Made by a program: the position numbers and the translations under genes
Source: Peptostreptococcus stomatis DSM 17678
GTDB lineage: Bacteria; Bacillota; Clostridia; Peptostreptococcales; Peptostreptococcaceae
NCBI RefSeq assembly: GCF_000147675.1
Contig: NZ_ADGQ01000035.1
Location: 1 to 64,000, forward strand
DNA: 64,000 nt
Direction: 5' to 3'
Part shown: positions 1 through 8,983 of the stretch, piece after piece
Layout of the letters: each line of letters opens with the position of its first letter
Numbering within the stretch: position 1 is the stretch's first letter
Notes under the pieces: generated by a model
Databases searched by the model: none
Seen by the model: only the letters and a program-made list of their open reading frames with translations
Told to the model about the DNA's origin: nothing

Positions 1-20
1 CTAATAAATTTTTAATCATA

Positions 21-1280
21 TTATTCCCAAAAAGTATAGCGAGGGCCAACATTAGTATCAGTTATGTGGTCTAAGGCCTTGCCAACAATAGCACATCCAC
101 TGACTAGACACTTTTCCAAGAAAGGCATATCCCTAAGTGGGGTCCTAGTGCTGATATCGAAAGAGGCAACCTGGTTACCCTTGTCGTCTGTATATATAAG
201 GTTGGCCAGGGGCTGGTCATTATCTGCAAAAATATCGACAGAGTTGTATTTTATAGTCTTTTTTAGTTTTTCTGTGTCCTTTTGTATAAGGCAAAGGTCC
301 TTGTTTGCAACAAGGTCAAACTTTATAAAAGGTATACCATTTATTACGGGCCTATCTATGGTAGTATTTTTCTTGTATAGGTACTTAGTCTTGTAGTGGT
401 TATTTATATAAACTAGGGTATTGTAGGATGCTAGCTTACGATTTTCCTTGCTGGAAGCTCCTAGGGAAACTCCTATTAACCTATTTGCACTATCATTACC
501 ATTGCCCTTATCAATCTTCATCGAGTAGGCCAGGCAGTAACCCGCTGCACCTGTAAAGCCGGTCTTAAGTCCGTCTACATTGGCGATTAGGGGTAAAAGA
601 GGGTTTGTATTTTCCTCATTTATTGCCTTTTTTGGATTGACATAGGAAGACATATTTGTTATAGCAGTCAACTGGTTAGGATACTTATCATAAAGATACT
701 TGGATAAGACTAGGACATCCCTGGCACTTGTCTTATTCTCAACCCCCACAGGCTTGCCACCTACATTTATACTGGTAGGTAGGCCATTAGGGTTGTAGAA
801 AACAGTATTTTCCATGCCTATTTCCTTGGCCTTGGCGTTCATATCTTCTACAAACTTGCTATAGGTAGTAGAGACATGGTGGCTGATTGCTAGGGCAGCA
901 TCATTGGCTGACACTATCATCATACCCTTCATCAATTCCTCCAGACTGATTTGTTCACCTGCTGTTAACTTTATATTAGTACCCACCCTGTTGACATCGG
1001 ATGGTAGTATAGTAACTATATCCTTATAGTCTACCTTCTTTTGGGAGATGGCATCAAATGTCAATAGTAGGGTCATCATCTTTGTTAGGCTGGCCATGGG
1101 CACTACCTGGTCGGCATTTTTTTCATATACAATCCTATTAGTATCTGTATCGCTTACTATGGCAGAACGTGAATATGAATCACTAAACCTCTGTTCAGCA
1201 CCGGCCCTTGCCTGCATCAAAAGGGGAAGGCAAAGCCCTATTGCTAAGACCTTATATGCTTTTTTTCTATAATTTACCAT
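21..1280 (-). CDS. dacF: D-alanyl-D-alanine carboxypeptidase (PBP5/DacF family, S11)
   Basis: Trims the terminal D-alanine from peptidoglycan stem peptides at the outer membrane face. All three penicillin-binding motifs of the S11 family are visible: SLTK at residues 64-67 (nucleophile S64), SAN at 124-126 and KTG at 239-241. A hydrophobic N-terminus (about residues 10-27, AGA cleavage-like site) fits a secreted enzyme; the C-terminal part beyond about 300 is the usual second domain. The 419-residue length is normal. An AGGAGT ribosome site lies about 10 nt before the ATG. It is a single gene on the minus strand with its own extended -10 (1351-1356) and a leader hairpin. The function is firm; the exact paralogue name (dacA/dacF) is a guess. 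Confidence 0.9.
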   Translation of the reverse strand: MVNYRKKAYKVLAIGLCLPLLMQARAGAEQRFSDSYSRSAIVSDTDTNRIVYEKNADQVVPMASLTKMMTLLLTFDAISQKKVDYKDIVTILPSDVNRVGTNIKLTAGEQISLEELMKGMMIVSANDAALAISHHVSTTYSKFVEDMNAKAKEIGMENTVFYNPNGLPTSINVGGKPVGVENKTSARDVLVLSKYLYDKYPNQLTAITNMSSYVNPKKAINEENTNPLLPLIANVDGLKTGFTGAAGYCLAYSMKIDKGNGNDSANRLIGVSLGASSKENRKLASYNTLVYINNHYKTKYLYKKNTTIDRPVINGIPFIKFDLVANKDLCLIQKDTEKLKKTIKYNSVDIFADNDQPLANLIYTDDKGNQVASFDISTRTPLRDMPFLEKCLVSGCAIVGKALDHITDTNVGPRYTFWE

Positions 1281-1305
1281 TTCTTAAATTACTCCTGCAA
1301 CTATA

Positions 1306-1340
1306 TTAAAAGACCCTGTATCAAGGGATCTTTTTTAATT
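1306..1340 (-). terminator. Hairpin with T-run in the dacF leader
   Basis: Read on the minus strand, AAAAAAGATCCCT pairs with AGGGTCTTTT around a short loop, followed by TTTTAAT. It lies between the predicted dacF -10 and the dacF ribosome site, so it would be transcribed in the 5' leader. It could be an attenuator or simply a stabilising stem. No minus-strand gene lies upstream that would need a terminator here. Confidence 0.4.
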
Positions 1341-1350
1341 AAACAAGATA

Positions 1351-1356
1351 ATTATA
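1351..1356 (-). promoter_or_regulatory. Predicted extended -10 of dacF
   Basis: The minus strand reads TGCTATAAT, a perfect -10 hexamer with the TGN extension, about 70 nt before the dacF start. No good -35 hexamer is seen, as expected for extended -10 promoters. Confidence 0.5.
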
Positions 1357-1521
1357 GCACAGTTTGGGCTAAAATACGGACAATTTCTATATTTATTTAT
1401 AAATATATTTGTAGTTATATATTTGCAAAAAATTTATAGCTTTTTAGTATTATAGATAAAAGTATGGTAGAATAGTAGTTGATAATCGGATATAAAAAAT
1501 ATGTGTATATAGGAGGTAGGT

Positions 1522-2052
1522 ATGCTAGATAACAGTACAGATGATTTAATCTTAGAAAAACTGATCGTATTATATACGCTTAATAGCATGGATGAAGACC
1601 TGACAGATTCCCAGTTGACAGAAATAATATTGGGGACAGGTGTTATAAACTACTTTGTATTGCTGGCACTCTTACCAAAGATGATGGATGCAAAGTTTAT
1701 AACAACTTATGAGAAGAATAATACAAAGTTAAATGCCCTTACCCAGAGTGGGCTAGAAGTATTGGTTTACTTCCAAAACAGGATACCAGAATTTTTTGTC
1801 AAGAAGATAGATGACTATATAAGGGATAATAAGGAGGAGTTACTATCTACGCAGATAAAAAAACAAACCCACTACAGCCTGCAGGGGGATTCTTCTTACC
1901 TGGTCAACCTGGTAATCATAAAGGGTCGCCAAAATGTCATGAATGTTAACGTAAATGTCGATACAGAGGAAGAGGCTAAGGCCATGTGTGATAAGTGGAA
2001 TAAGGACTATGAAAATAAGTATAATCAGATAATAGATATAATAAATTCATAG
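1522..2052 (+). CDS. DUF4364 family protein
   Basis: A 176-residue soluble protein that matches the DUF4364 family of Clostridia in length and pattern. The N-terminal 75 residues look like a winged-helix fold: helices around LILEKLIVLYTL, a TDSQLTEIIL helix, then a YEKNNTKLNALTQSGLEVL segment typical of the recognition helix and wing. The C-terminal part is alpha/beta with an unusual NVNVNVDTEEEA stretch. The ATG follows a strong AGGAGGTAGG site. The family's function is unknown; a transcription-factor-like role is an inference from the fold. It stands alone between dacF (divergent) and hflX (convergent). Confidence 0.8.
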   Translation: MLDNSTDDLILEKLIVLYTLNSMDEDLTDSQLTEIILGTGVINYFVLLALLPKMMDAKFITTYEKNNTKLNALTQSGLEVLVYFQNRIPEFFVKKIDDYIRDNKEELLSTQIKKQTHYSLQGDSSYLVNLVIIKGRQNVMNVNVNVDTEEEAKAMCDKWNKDYENKYNQIIDIINS

Positions 2053-2076
2053 TGGCAGTTTAATAAGTCGGACATA

Positions 2077-2121
2077 TAAAAAGCTAGGAGGTTCAAATCA
2101 AGTGAACACCCTAGCTTTTTT
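2077..2121. terminator. Bidirectional terminator between DUF4364 gene and hflX
   Basis: AAAAAGCTAGG and CCTAGCTTTTTT form an almost perfect stem with further pairing (GTTCA with TGAAC) inside. It ends in a T-run on both strands and sits between two convergent genes, so it can stop transcription both ways. Confidence 0.8.
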
Positions 2122-2177
2122 AGTGGACTATATATTTTATCTAATATTATATTGAAATTTTCAGGATTATAGATGGG

Positions 2178-3491
2178 TTACTGGATTTCAATATACTTCT
2201 TGTACTTGTTATAGTCTATTTCGTCCAAGGATAAGGTCACACTGATACCGGTATCCAGGTATTCAAAAGCTTCTATGGCATACTTGTCACTAAGGCTACT
2301 AAAGATGTTGCCTTGGTCATATGGTAGTAGGAGTTTTACCTTGTAGGAGTCCTTGTCCAGGGCCTTTTGAATCATATCCATCAACTTGTCCATATTTATA
2401 TTTTTCTTGGCAGACAGGTAGACCATGTCCTCTTGGTTTCTTGGATAGATATCCAGGTCTAGTTTGTCAATCTTATTGTAAACAGTAATAGTATACTTAT
2501 CATCAGCCTTTAGGTCCTTTAAGACACTCTCCGTAGTGGATTTTTGTATATCAGAGCTGGTATTTGTAGCGTCTATAATGTGAAGGATAAGGTCAGCATA
2601 GGTTACTTCTTCAAGGGTTGCCTTGAAGGCATCGACTAGGTCATGGGGTAGTTTACTGACAAAACCAACCGTATCTACTACTAAAAACTCTTTCTTATTT
2701 GGAAGCAGGGCCTTTCTTAGGGTTACATCAAGGGTGGCAAAGAGCATGTCCTTGACAAATACTTCCTTGTCCTTTTCATAGTCGGGATGGGTCTTGATTA
2801 TCTCATTTAGGAGGGTAGACTTGCCGGCATTCGTATAGCCTACAAGGGCAACAATTGGCACCCTGTTCTTGCTTCTCTGAGCCCTTTGTATATCTCTTAT
2901 CTTTACTACTTCCTTAAGTTCTTTCCTGATATTGGCTGCCCTGTTTAGGATATGCCTCTTGTCCTTCTCCAACTTCTGTTCACCAGGACCCCTAGTACCA
3001 ATACCTGCACCAGTTCTGGACATCTGACCACCCATGCCATAAAGCCTTGGCAACCTGTACTTTAATTGGGCAAGTTCAACCTGGAGTTTACCCTCACGAC
3101 TTAGGGCACGCTGGGCGAATATATCCAGTATCAGGGTGGTCCTATCGATTATCTTCTTACCTACAATATCTTCTATATTCCTGATTTGGGCTCCGGATAG
3201 CTCATCATTAAAGACCACCATGCTGGCATTCAGGCTATCCGCATAGGCCTTTATTTCCTCAATCTTACCAGACCCCATATAGGTAGCAGCATCTATACTT
3301 GACCTATTTTGTATTAGGTCACCCACCACTTCGGCACCAGCAGCCTGGACTAATTCTTTTAGCTCCAACATGGAGTCTTCAATATCGATATCATCAGGCT
3401 TTTTTACCAGACTAGTTAGGTTAAGACCAACACAAAGGGCCTTTTCTTTTAAATTTATTATGTCTTCATTGTTTATATTTAAATCATTCAT
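2178..3491 (-). CDS. hflX: Ribosome-associated GTPase HflX
   Basis: HflX is a ribosome-splitting GTPase that acts on stalled or heat-damaged ribosomes. The protein has the N-terminal HflX nucleotide-binding domain, the glycine-rich linker with GTRGPGEQ, a coiled-coil, then the G domain with Walker A GYTNAGKS (residues 218-225), the DTVGF switch II motif and NKIDKLD. A short C-terminal domain follows. Start choice: an in-frame GTG at 3512 overlaps its own AAGGAGG, leaving no spacer, so the ATG at 3491 (437 residues) with a weak CAGGG site is preferred. Single gene with an extended -10 about 60 nt upstream. Confidence 0.9.
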   Translation of the reverse strand: MNDLNINNEDIINLKEKALCVGLNLTSLVKKPDDIDIEDSMLELKELVQAAGAEVVGDLIQNRSSIDAATYMGSGKIEEIKAYADSLNASMVVFNDELSGAQIRNIEDIVGKKIIDRTTLILDIFAQRALSREGKLQVELAQLKYRLPRLYGMGGQMSRTGAGIGTRGPGEQKLEKDKRHILNRAANIRKELKEVVKIRDIQRAQRSKNRVPIVALVGYTNAGKSTLLNEIIKTHPDYEKDKEVFVKDMLFATLDVTLRKALLPNKKEFLVVDTVGFVSKLPHDLVDAFKATLEEVTYADLILHIIDATNTSSDIQKSTTESVLKDLKADDKYTITVYNKIDKLDLDIYPRNQEDMVYLSAKKNINMDKLMDMIQKALDKDSYKVKLLLPYDQGNIFSSLSDKYAIEAFEYLDTGISVTLSLDEIDYNKYKKYIEIQ

Positions 3492-3549
3492 AGTTTTCCC
3501 TGAGGAATACACCTCCTTGATATAGTTTATTTTTCTAGGTTTTTATTCG

Positions 3550-3555
3550 ATTATA
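3550..3555 (-). promoter_or_regulatory. Predicted extended -10 of hflX
   Basis: The minus strand reads TGATATAAT, an extended -10, about 59 nt before the chosen hflX start. Confidence 0.5.
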
Positions 3556-3988
3556 TCACACTATGGGAATAAAAAACATACTTAGAACCATGCAATATAT
3601 AAATTTATTCAAAAAATTCACATTAAATTCATGTTAAAAAATTCTAATAATATATTAGTTTATAATAAAAAAAACCTAATAATATTTTTTTGGCGGGATA
3701 AAAAGTAATCATATACGAAATTTGTCAGAAAAAAAACTAAATTTATATAAAAAATTTTTTTTAAAGCTAGAGGATAGGAAATCGTTACTCCTGAAAGATA
3801 ATAGTATTTATAATTACAGGAAAAATATAATAATAGGACGTAAATATAAGGTTTGATAGATTTACTACAATTAAGTGACTTTAAAAAATAAGTTTTTTAT
3901 ACAAATTTCATATAAAAAATATACAATAGAGTATGTAATTAGATGTAATTATTTAAAAAACGAAAAATATGGATGGAGGTTTAATAAT
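3556..3988. other. AT-rich intergenic leader, no gene seen
   Basis: About 430 bases of very A/T-rich sequence with poly-A and poly-T runs between hflX and the symporter gene. A less AT-rich core at about 3764-3800 carries AGGA and TCCT segments that can pair weakly. I compared it by eye with glycine, lysine and B12 riboswitch consensus motifs and saw no match. It probably holds the symporter promoter and a long leader. Confidence 0.4.
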
Positions 3989-5401
3989 ATGTCTAGTATT
4001 TTAGCATTAAACAAAATTATAGGTGATTTTGTATGGGGTTGGCCAATGCTAATAATGCTACTAGGAACAGGCCTATTCTTAGGAATCAGGACTAAATTCG
4101 TAGTAGTAAGGAAGTTTGGCTATGTATTGAAGAATACCCTATTGAAGATGTTCGACAAAAATTCTGGTGGAGAGGGAGAAATTTCGGCCTTTCAGGCAGT
4201 ATCTACAGCCCTGGCAGCCACAGTAGGTACAGGTAATATAGCAGGTGTTGCCCTAGCCATTGCAGTAGGTGGTCCAGGAGCAGTATTTTGGATGTGGCTA
4301 TCAGCTGTACTAGGTATGTCTACAAAGTTTGCAGAAGTAATTTTGGCAGTAACATACAGGGTTAAGGAAAAGGATTCACATGCCTACTCAGGTGGACCTA
4401 TGTACTACATAGAAAGAGGGTTAGGTCAGAAATGGCTGGCAAAAATATTTGCCCTATTTGGTGCCTTGGCGTCTCTAGGTACAGGTAATATGACACAGTC
4501 AAACTCTATAGCCCAGTCACTAAATGCAGCTTTCAATGTAGATATGAAGGTTGTAGGTATAGTATTGACAGTATTGACAGCAGTAGTAGTATTGGGTGGA
4601 ATCAAGAGAATAGGACAGGTTACAGAAAAGTTCGTACCATTGATGGCAGCCTTTTATATAGTAGGAGCTATAGTAATACTATTTATAAATGCAAGTGAAA
4701 TACCACACGCTTTTGGATTGATATTTGGTTCAGCATTTTCTGGACATGCGGCTGTAGGTGGATTTGCAGGTTCTACTTTGATGTTGGCCCTAAGAAATGG
4801 TGTGGCTAGAGGAGTATTTACTAATGAAGCAGGTTTGGGTAGTGCACCAATAGCTCACGCAGCAGCAACTACAGACCATCCGGTTAGACAGGGTCTATGG
4901 GGAGTATTTGAGGTATTTGTCGATACTCTAGTAATATGTACAATGACAGCCTTGGTAATATTGGTATCTGGACAATGGACATCAGGCTTACAGGGGGCAG
5001 CCCTTACAACAAAGGCCTTCCAGTCAGGATTTAGCGGTGGCCAGTACATAGTATCTATAGGCTTAACACTGTTTGCCTTCTCAACAATTTTGGGATGGTC
5101 ATATTATGGAGAAAAGTGTACTCAGTACTTATTCGGGGAACAGTTTGTAAAGGTATACAGGTTAATATATATTCCATTGGTATTTGTTGGATCAATAGGT
5201 GGTTTACAGGCAATCTGGGCAATATCAGATACTGTAAACGGTCTAATGGCCCTACCAAACTTGGTGGGACTACTATTCCTATCAGGTGTAATAATAGCCA
5301 TGGTTAAGGACTTCTTCAAGGATCCAGACAGGATTAGGAAGACTGAAGAAGAATATCTGGCAGTAGTACCGGAAAAATTCAAGCCTAAGGACTTAAAATA
5401 A
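3989..5401 (+). CDS. Sodium:alanine (amino acid) symporter, AGCS family
   Basis: A membrane transporter that brings in alanine or glycine with Na+. It is hydrophobic throughout with about 10-11 membrane segments. The AGCS signature is near the N-terminus (GTGNIAGVALAIAVGGPGAV), and the conserved NEAGLGSAPIAHAA segment and the SYYGEKC segment also fit the family. The reading frame is open back to 3875, but the ATG at 3989 is chosen because GGAGG sits 7-8 nt upstream and the family starts with this kind of short hydrophobic N-terminus (470 residues, normal). It stands alone after a long AT-rich leader and is followed by a terminator. Substrate (alanine or glycine) cannot be settled from sequence. 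Confidence 0.92.
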   Translation: MSSILALNKIIGDFVWGWPMLIMLLGTGLFLGIRTKFVVVRKFGYVLKNTLLKMFDKNSGGEGEISAFQAVSTALAATVGTGNIAGVALAIAVGGPGAVFWMWLSAVLGMSTKFAEVILAVTYRVKEKDSHAYSGGPMYYIERGLGQKWLAKIFALFGALASLGTGNMTQSNSIAQSLNAAFNVDMKVVGIVLTVLTAVVVLGGIKRIGQVTEKFVPLMAAFYIVGAIVILFINASEIPHAFGLIFGSAFSGHAAVGGFAGSTLMLALRNGVARGVFTNEAGLGSAPIAHAAATTDHPVRQGLWGVFEVFVDTLVICTMTALVILVSGQWTSGLQGAALTTKAFQSGFSGGQYIVSIGLTLFAFSTILGWSYYGEKCTQYLFGEQFVKVYRLIYIPLVFVGSIGGLQAIWAISDTVNGLMALPNLVGLLFLSGVIIAMVKDFFKDPDRIRKTEEEYLAVVPEKFKPKDLK

Positions 5402-5414
5402 ATTAATATAAAAA

Positions 5415-5482
5415 GGATGGCATAGGCCATCCACGGGAAAAAGATGTATCGCGCATTTAACTTGTGGGTACATCTTTTTTTG
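5415..5482 (+). terminator. Terminator after the symporter gene (two hairpins)
   Basis: A first small hairpin, GGATGGC/GCCATCC (5415-5432), is followed by AAAAAGATGTA pairing with TACATCTTTTTTT (5437-5482), a clear intrinsic terminator with a T-run. Confidence 0.8.
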
Positions 5483-5544
5483 TTGCATAAATATAGGTAT
5501 TATAAAGGTCAAGATGGCTTCTATAGGCAGTTCTTTTCTTTGTG

Positions 5545-5553
5545 TGATATAAT
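5545..5553 (+). promoter_or_regulatory. Predicted extended -10 for the Cys-rich/cardiolipin synthase pair
   Basis: TGATATAAT at 5545-5553 lies about 150 nt before the Cys-rich gene and after the preceding terminator. The 5560-5700 leader contains no ORF or obvious structure. Confidence 0.4.
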
Positions 5554-5705
5554 ATAGTTTAGGTATAGTAAACATATGATAAGATAGGTCCTATGTTATG
5601 GATAGCTGTATTTATATATTGTAAGATAAGAAAATATCTAGATGAGAGTAGATAGACACATTAAATATAAAAGTAAGTAGATAAAATTATGGAAAGGATA
5701 ATAGG

Positions 5706-5972
5706 ATGGAAAATTCATATAAGTTTTTTGCCAATAAGGATTGTGAATACTTTCCCTGTCACAAGGGGATAAGTCCAGAAAATTTCAACTGCCTATTTTG
5801 CTATTGCCCTCTCTATGTATTGGGAGAGAGGTGTGGAGGCAATTTCAAATATGGTGATAAGGGGATAAAGGATTGTACAGATTGTGCCCTTCCTCACAAG
5901 CCCCAATCCTATGAATATATAATAGGAAAATTTAGCCAGATAGCTGAATTAGCTAAGAAAGGGGTAGACTAG
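5706..5972 (+). CDS. Cysteine-rich small domain protein
   Basis: An 88-residue protein with nine cysteines in the pattern DCEYFPCHKG, NCLFCYCPLY, RCGGNF, DCTDCALPHKP. This matches the 'cysteine-rich small domain' family (PF04071 type), presumed to bind a metal. In other anaerobes this family is often found beside, or fused to, cobalamin-related proteins; here it lies about 23 kb from the cob cluster. The ATG follows GGAAAGGA. Its TAG stop shares bases with the GTG of cardiolipin synthase, so the two are translationally coupled. Function is unknown; family assignment is confident. Confidence 0.8.
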   Translation: MENSYKFFANKDCEYFPCHKGISPENFNCLFCYCPLYVLGERCGGNFKYGDKGIKDCTDCALPHKPQSYEYIIGKFSQIAELAKKGVD

Positions 5973-7561
5973 TGGACAAGAGGAAAAATACAAAAAATAA
6001 CAGTAAGGAAAGATTTCTAGTTGCCGGTATAGCCTTGGTAATGCAGGTTTTTTGGGTAATATACCAAGTCAAGTGGATAAATGACATATATCCAATAACA
6101 GAAGGATTGAGTCACTTTTTAGCCCTAATGCTAGTAATTAGAATTTATGGTAAACACACAAATGCAGCAATGAAAATACCTTGGATGGTTCTTTTGTTGA
6201 TATTCCCAATAACGGGCTTGATACTTTACAGTATATTTGCCAGCCGTATATCTAAGTATGCAGTAAAAAGACGGTTCAAATATATCATGGACAAGCTATA
6301 CCAATATTTGTATAAGGATGATGACCTTTTAGCGGATCTTAAGGAGTCAGAACCTGATATATACGGCCAGGTACACTATATATCTAAGATAGGTAGGTTT
6401 CCAGCCTATAATCAAGGCCAGGTCACATATTATCCAGATGCCAAGCTAGGCGTTGAGGCCCAGAAGGAGGCCATGAGACAGGCTAAAAAGTTTATCTTTA
6501 TGGAATACCATGCCATAGAGGACTCCGTATCCTTCCAGGAAATAGAGGAAATACTGGTAGAAAAGGCAAAAGAAGGCCTGGATGTAAGGGTAGTATATGA
6601 CGATGTAGGTAGCCTTGTATTTATAGACAAGTCTTTTAGGAAGAGGCTAGAGGGCGAGGGAATCAAGTGTAGGGTATTTAACCCGATTGGACCTATTTTG
6701 AATGTATTTATGAACAATAGGGACCATAGAAAGATTACTGTAATAGACGGCAAGATAGGCTTTACAGGTGGGTACAACCTAGCCGATGAATATTTCAACC
6801 TGGTAAACCCATATGGCCACTGGAAGGACACAGGCATCAGGATAGAGGGCAGGCCAGTAGATAGCTTGACCCTGATGTTTTTGGAAATGTGGCATGCCAG
6901 CAAGTCTACTAAGAAGATAAATGAAGATATAAAGGCACTGATAAACCAGTGGGAGGAAGAAGGGACAGAAACTGAGACTGAAGAAACTTGTCAAGGTCTT
7001 CAAAGTGATAAGAATATAATAATTCAGCCATTTGCTGAAAACCCACTAAAAGAAGAATTATTGGCAGAAAATGCTTATATGAATATGGCAAAAAATGCCA
7101 GGGACTACCTATATATTACGACCCCATATCTCTTGATAGATGACAATATGAGTGAAGAATTGTCATCAGCTGCCAAGAGGGGAGTAGATGTAAGGATAGT
7201 AACACCAGGTATACCAGACAAGAGGATAGTCTATAAGATGACCAGGTCCTACTACGGTGGTTTGGCTAGAAATGGTGTCAGGATATATGAATATATGCCC
7301 GGTTTCATACATGCAAAGCAACATATATCAGATGACAAGACAGCCATCATAGGCACTATAAATATGGACTATAGGAGTCTCTACCACCATTTTGAAAATG
7401 GGGTATTTATGCACAATGTAGATTGTATAAAGGATATGAGGGCAGACTTTGAGCATATATTTGACCAGTCCTATGAGGTGACAGACAAGTATGCTAGTGG
7501 TAGGTCTACTTCACTTAGGATTGTCCAGTGTTTGTGGAGGTTTGTAGCACCTTTGATGTAG
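5972..7561 (+). CDS. cls: Cardiolipin synthase (phospholipase D type)
   Basis: Condenses two phosphatidylglycerol molecules into cardiolipin in the membrane. Two N-terminal membrane helices (about 13-33 and 68-88) are followed by the paired phospholipase D domains. The HKD motifs are HRKITVID (H252-D259) and HAKQHISD (H447-D454), each followed by the conserved glycine or Asn region (GFTGGYN, GTINMD). The 529-residue length is normal for Bacillota. A 15-residue acidic run (about 325-340) between the domains is lineage-specific. GTG start, AAAGGGG site upstream, overlapping the stop of the Cys-rich gene. Confidence 0.92.
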   Translation: MDKRKNTKNNSKERFLVAGIALVMQVFWVIYQVKWINDIYPITEGLSHFLALMLVIRIYGKHTNAAMKIPWMVLLLIFPITGLILYSIFASRISKYAVKRRFKYIMDKLYQYLYKDDDLLADLKESEPDIYGQVHYISKIGRFPAYNQGQVTYYPDAKLGVEAQKEAMRQAKKFIFMEYHAIEDSVSFQEIEEILVEKAKEGLDVRVVYDDVGSLVFIDKSFRKRLEGEGIKCRVFNPIGPILNVFMNNRDHRKITVIDGKIGFTGGYNLADEYFNLVNPYGHWKDTGIRIEGRPVDSLTLMFLEMWHASKSTKKINEDIKALINQWEEEGTETETEETCQGLQSDKNIIIQPFAENPLKEELLAENAYMNMAKNARDYLYITTPYLLIDDNMSEELSSAAKRGVDVRIVTPGIPDKRIVYKMTRSYYGGLARNGVRIYEYMPGFIHAKQHISDDKTAIIGTINMDYRSLYHHFENGVFMHNVDCIKDMRADFEHIFDQSYEVTDKYASGRSTSLRIVQCLWRFVAPLM

Positions 7562-7640
7562 GATTGTATAAAATATGATGGAAATAATAATTAAATATTG
7601 TTATCTAATTATAATTATAGAAAAATAAAATATTTTATGA

Positions 7641-8668
7641 TATTACGGATATGTGAAAGATGAAAACAACCATCATCAGTTCATTGTCGATGAAACAGTA
7701 AAACCTATCGTGAAAAAAGTGTTTGCAAGATATTTAAGCGGAGAAAGTATGTTTACGATTGCTAAAGACTTGATTGAGAGAGAAGTTTTAACACCCAGTA
7801 AGCACATAGGACTGCCAAGAGGAACGGGGATTTGGACAGGGCAGATTGTTCGCAATCTCTTGACCCAACGAATCTATACCGGAGCAATTGTTGGTGGAAA
7901 GACCAGAGTATACGAAGTTAGCTCGGAACATCGATAATGGATGGATAGCGAGGACTGGATTATACGGGAAAATATGCACGAAGCGATCATATCTAAAGAG
8001 GATTTTGTGGAAGTTCAAAACCGATTAAGCAGTAGTGCAAAACATATCAGCCGAGAACGGAGCATTTTCATATTCTTCAGTATAAAGTCTATTGCGGGAA
8101 ATGTCATCATAAGATGAGCTATTCTGTTTACTATGGTAAAAATGACGGATATTATTGTCCATATCGGTACAAGGCAAAAGACTGTGGCTGTATGAAAGGA
8201 AAGATACAAGCTTTGGTACGGGAAGAAATCGTGTCAAAGGAAATTCAGCTTTATACCGAGAGCTTTCTTGAAAAAGAGCAGACGAGAATGATTGAGCATA
8301 GAGTCAGAAAAAGTCTTTGTGAGAGCCTGATTGAGCGAAAGAAAAAGCTGGAAGCAGAACAACAAAAGAACCAAATTTCCAAAATACAGTGTTGTGAAAG
8401 GCATAAACAAGGTATTATAGAGAAAGATAAGTATTTTGCAAAACGAGAATCCCTGACACAAAGAGCAAAGAACATCGAGCAAGAAATATCGGTCATAGAG
8501 GATAAAATACAAGAAAATACAGTTTCAATACATCATCTGAATGTAGATAAGCGAAGAGAAGCAGTAGCGAAAGGAGAACTTGTTTTAGACTGGATCAATG
8601 AAGTCATAGACAGAATCCATGTTTATGACAAGGACAAGGTGGAGATTGTTTGGAAATTTGATTGCTGA
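7641..8668 (+). pseudogene. Large serine recombinase remnant (truncated, stop and frameshift)
   Basis: Conserved parts of a Tn4451/Tn916-type large serine recombinase lie in order but in broken frames. From 7641 the frame reads YGYVKDENN... through the 'Recombinase' domain (KKVFARYLSGESMFTIAKDL). It hits a TAA at 7935-7937 after SSEHR, continues in the same frame as WMDSEDWIIRENMHEAI, then shifts frame near 8060-8070. There the zinc ribbon starts (YCGKCHHK, then YYCPYRYKAKDCGC), followed by a coiled-coil and the C-terminal VIDRIHVYDKDK segment ending at 8668. The catalytic N-terminal resolvase domain is missing. It is therefore dead. It marks the left edge of an imported segment. Confidence 0.85.
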
Positions 8669-8751
8669 CCTCATGGTATGTTACTCATTGTATGTTGACT
8701 GATTGTATTCAAAAGTGATAAAATATTTAAAAATAATAGGGGTACTGTATA

Positions 8752-8958
8752 ATGGATATCATAGAAGTTTTTGCTAAAAACCTTAAAAAATATCGAAATG
8801 AAATGGGTTTATCGCAAGAAGCTTTTGCAGAAAAATCTGGCTTGCATAGAACATATATTAGTGCATTGGAGTGTAAAAAAAGAAGCATAGCCTTGGATAA
8901 TGTACAAAAAATAGCAGATGCTTTGGAGATAGAACCATATTTACTATTCAAAGAATAA
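8752..8958 (+). CDS. XRE-family helix-turn-helix regulator
   Basis: A 68-residue single-domain Cro/C1-type DNA-binding protein. The helix-turn-helix is clear: GLSQEAFAEKSGLHRTYIS, then ECKKRSIALDNVQKIADAL. A GGGG site lies 9 nt before the ATG. It sits 25 nt upstream of the SMEK-type gene in the same direction. Small stand-alone XRE proteins of this kind are commonly the control gene of restriction-modification and other conflict cassettes, so it probably regulates the three genes that follow. Codon use is A/T-rich like the rest of the cassette. Confidence 0.85.
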   Translation: MDIIEVFAKNLKKYRNEMGLSQEAFAEKSGLHRTYISALECKKRSIALDNVQKIADALEIEPYLLFKE

Positions 8959-8983
8959 TATAGTAAGAAAGGAGTGGTATTAA

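Noticed and set aside
64-396. Open frame opposite dacF
   Set aside because: It lies wholly antisense to a well-supported gene and has no ribosome site or recognisable family.
2085-2110. tRNA-like GGTTCAAATC motif
   Set aside because: It is part of the bidirectional terminator stem; no acceptor or anticodon arm surrounds it.
8060-8115. Programmed frameshift in the recombinase
   Set aside because: There is also an in-frame stop upstream and the catalytic domain is missing, so this is decay.
8752-8958. Phage repressor marking a prophage
   Set aside because: No phage structural, replication or lysis genes are present; the position fits a cassette regulator.
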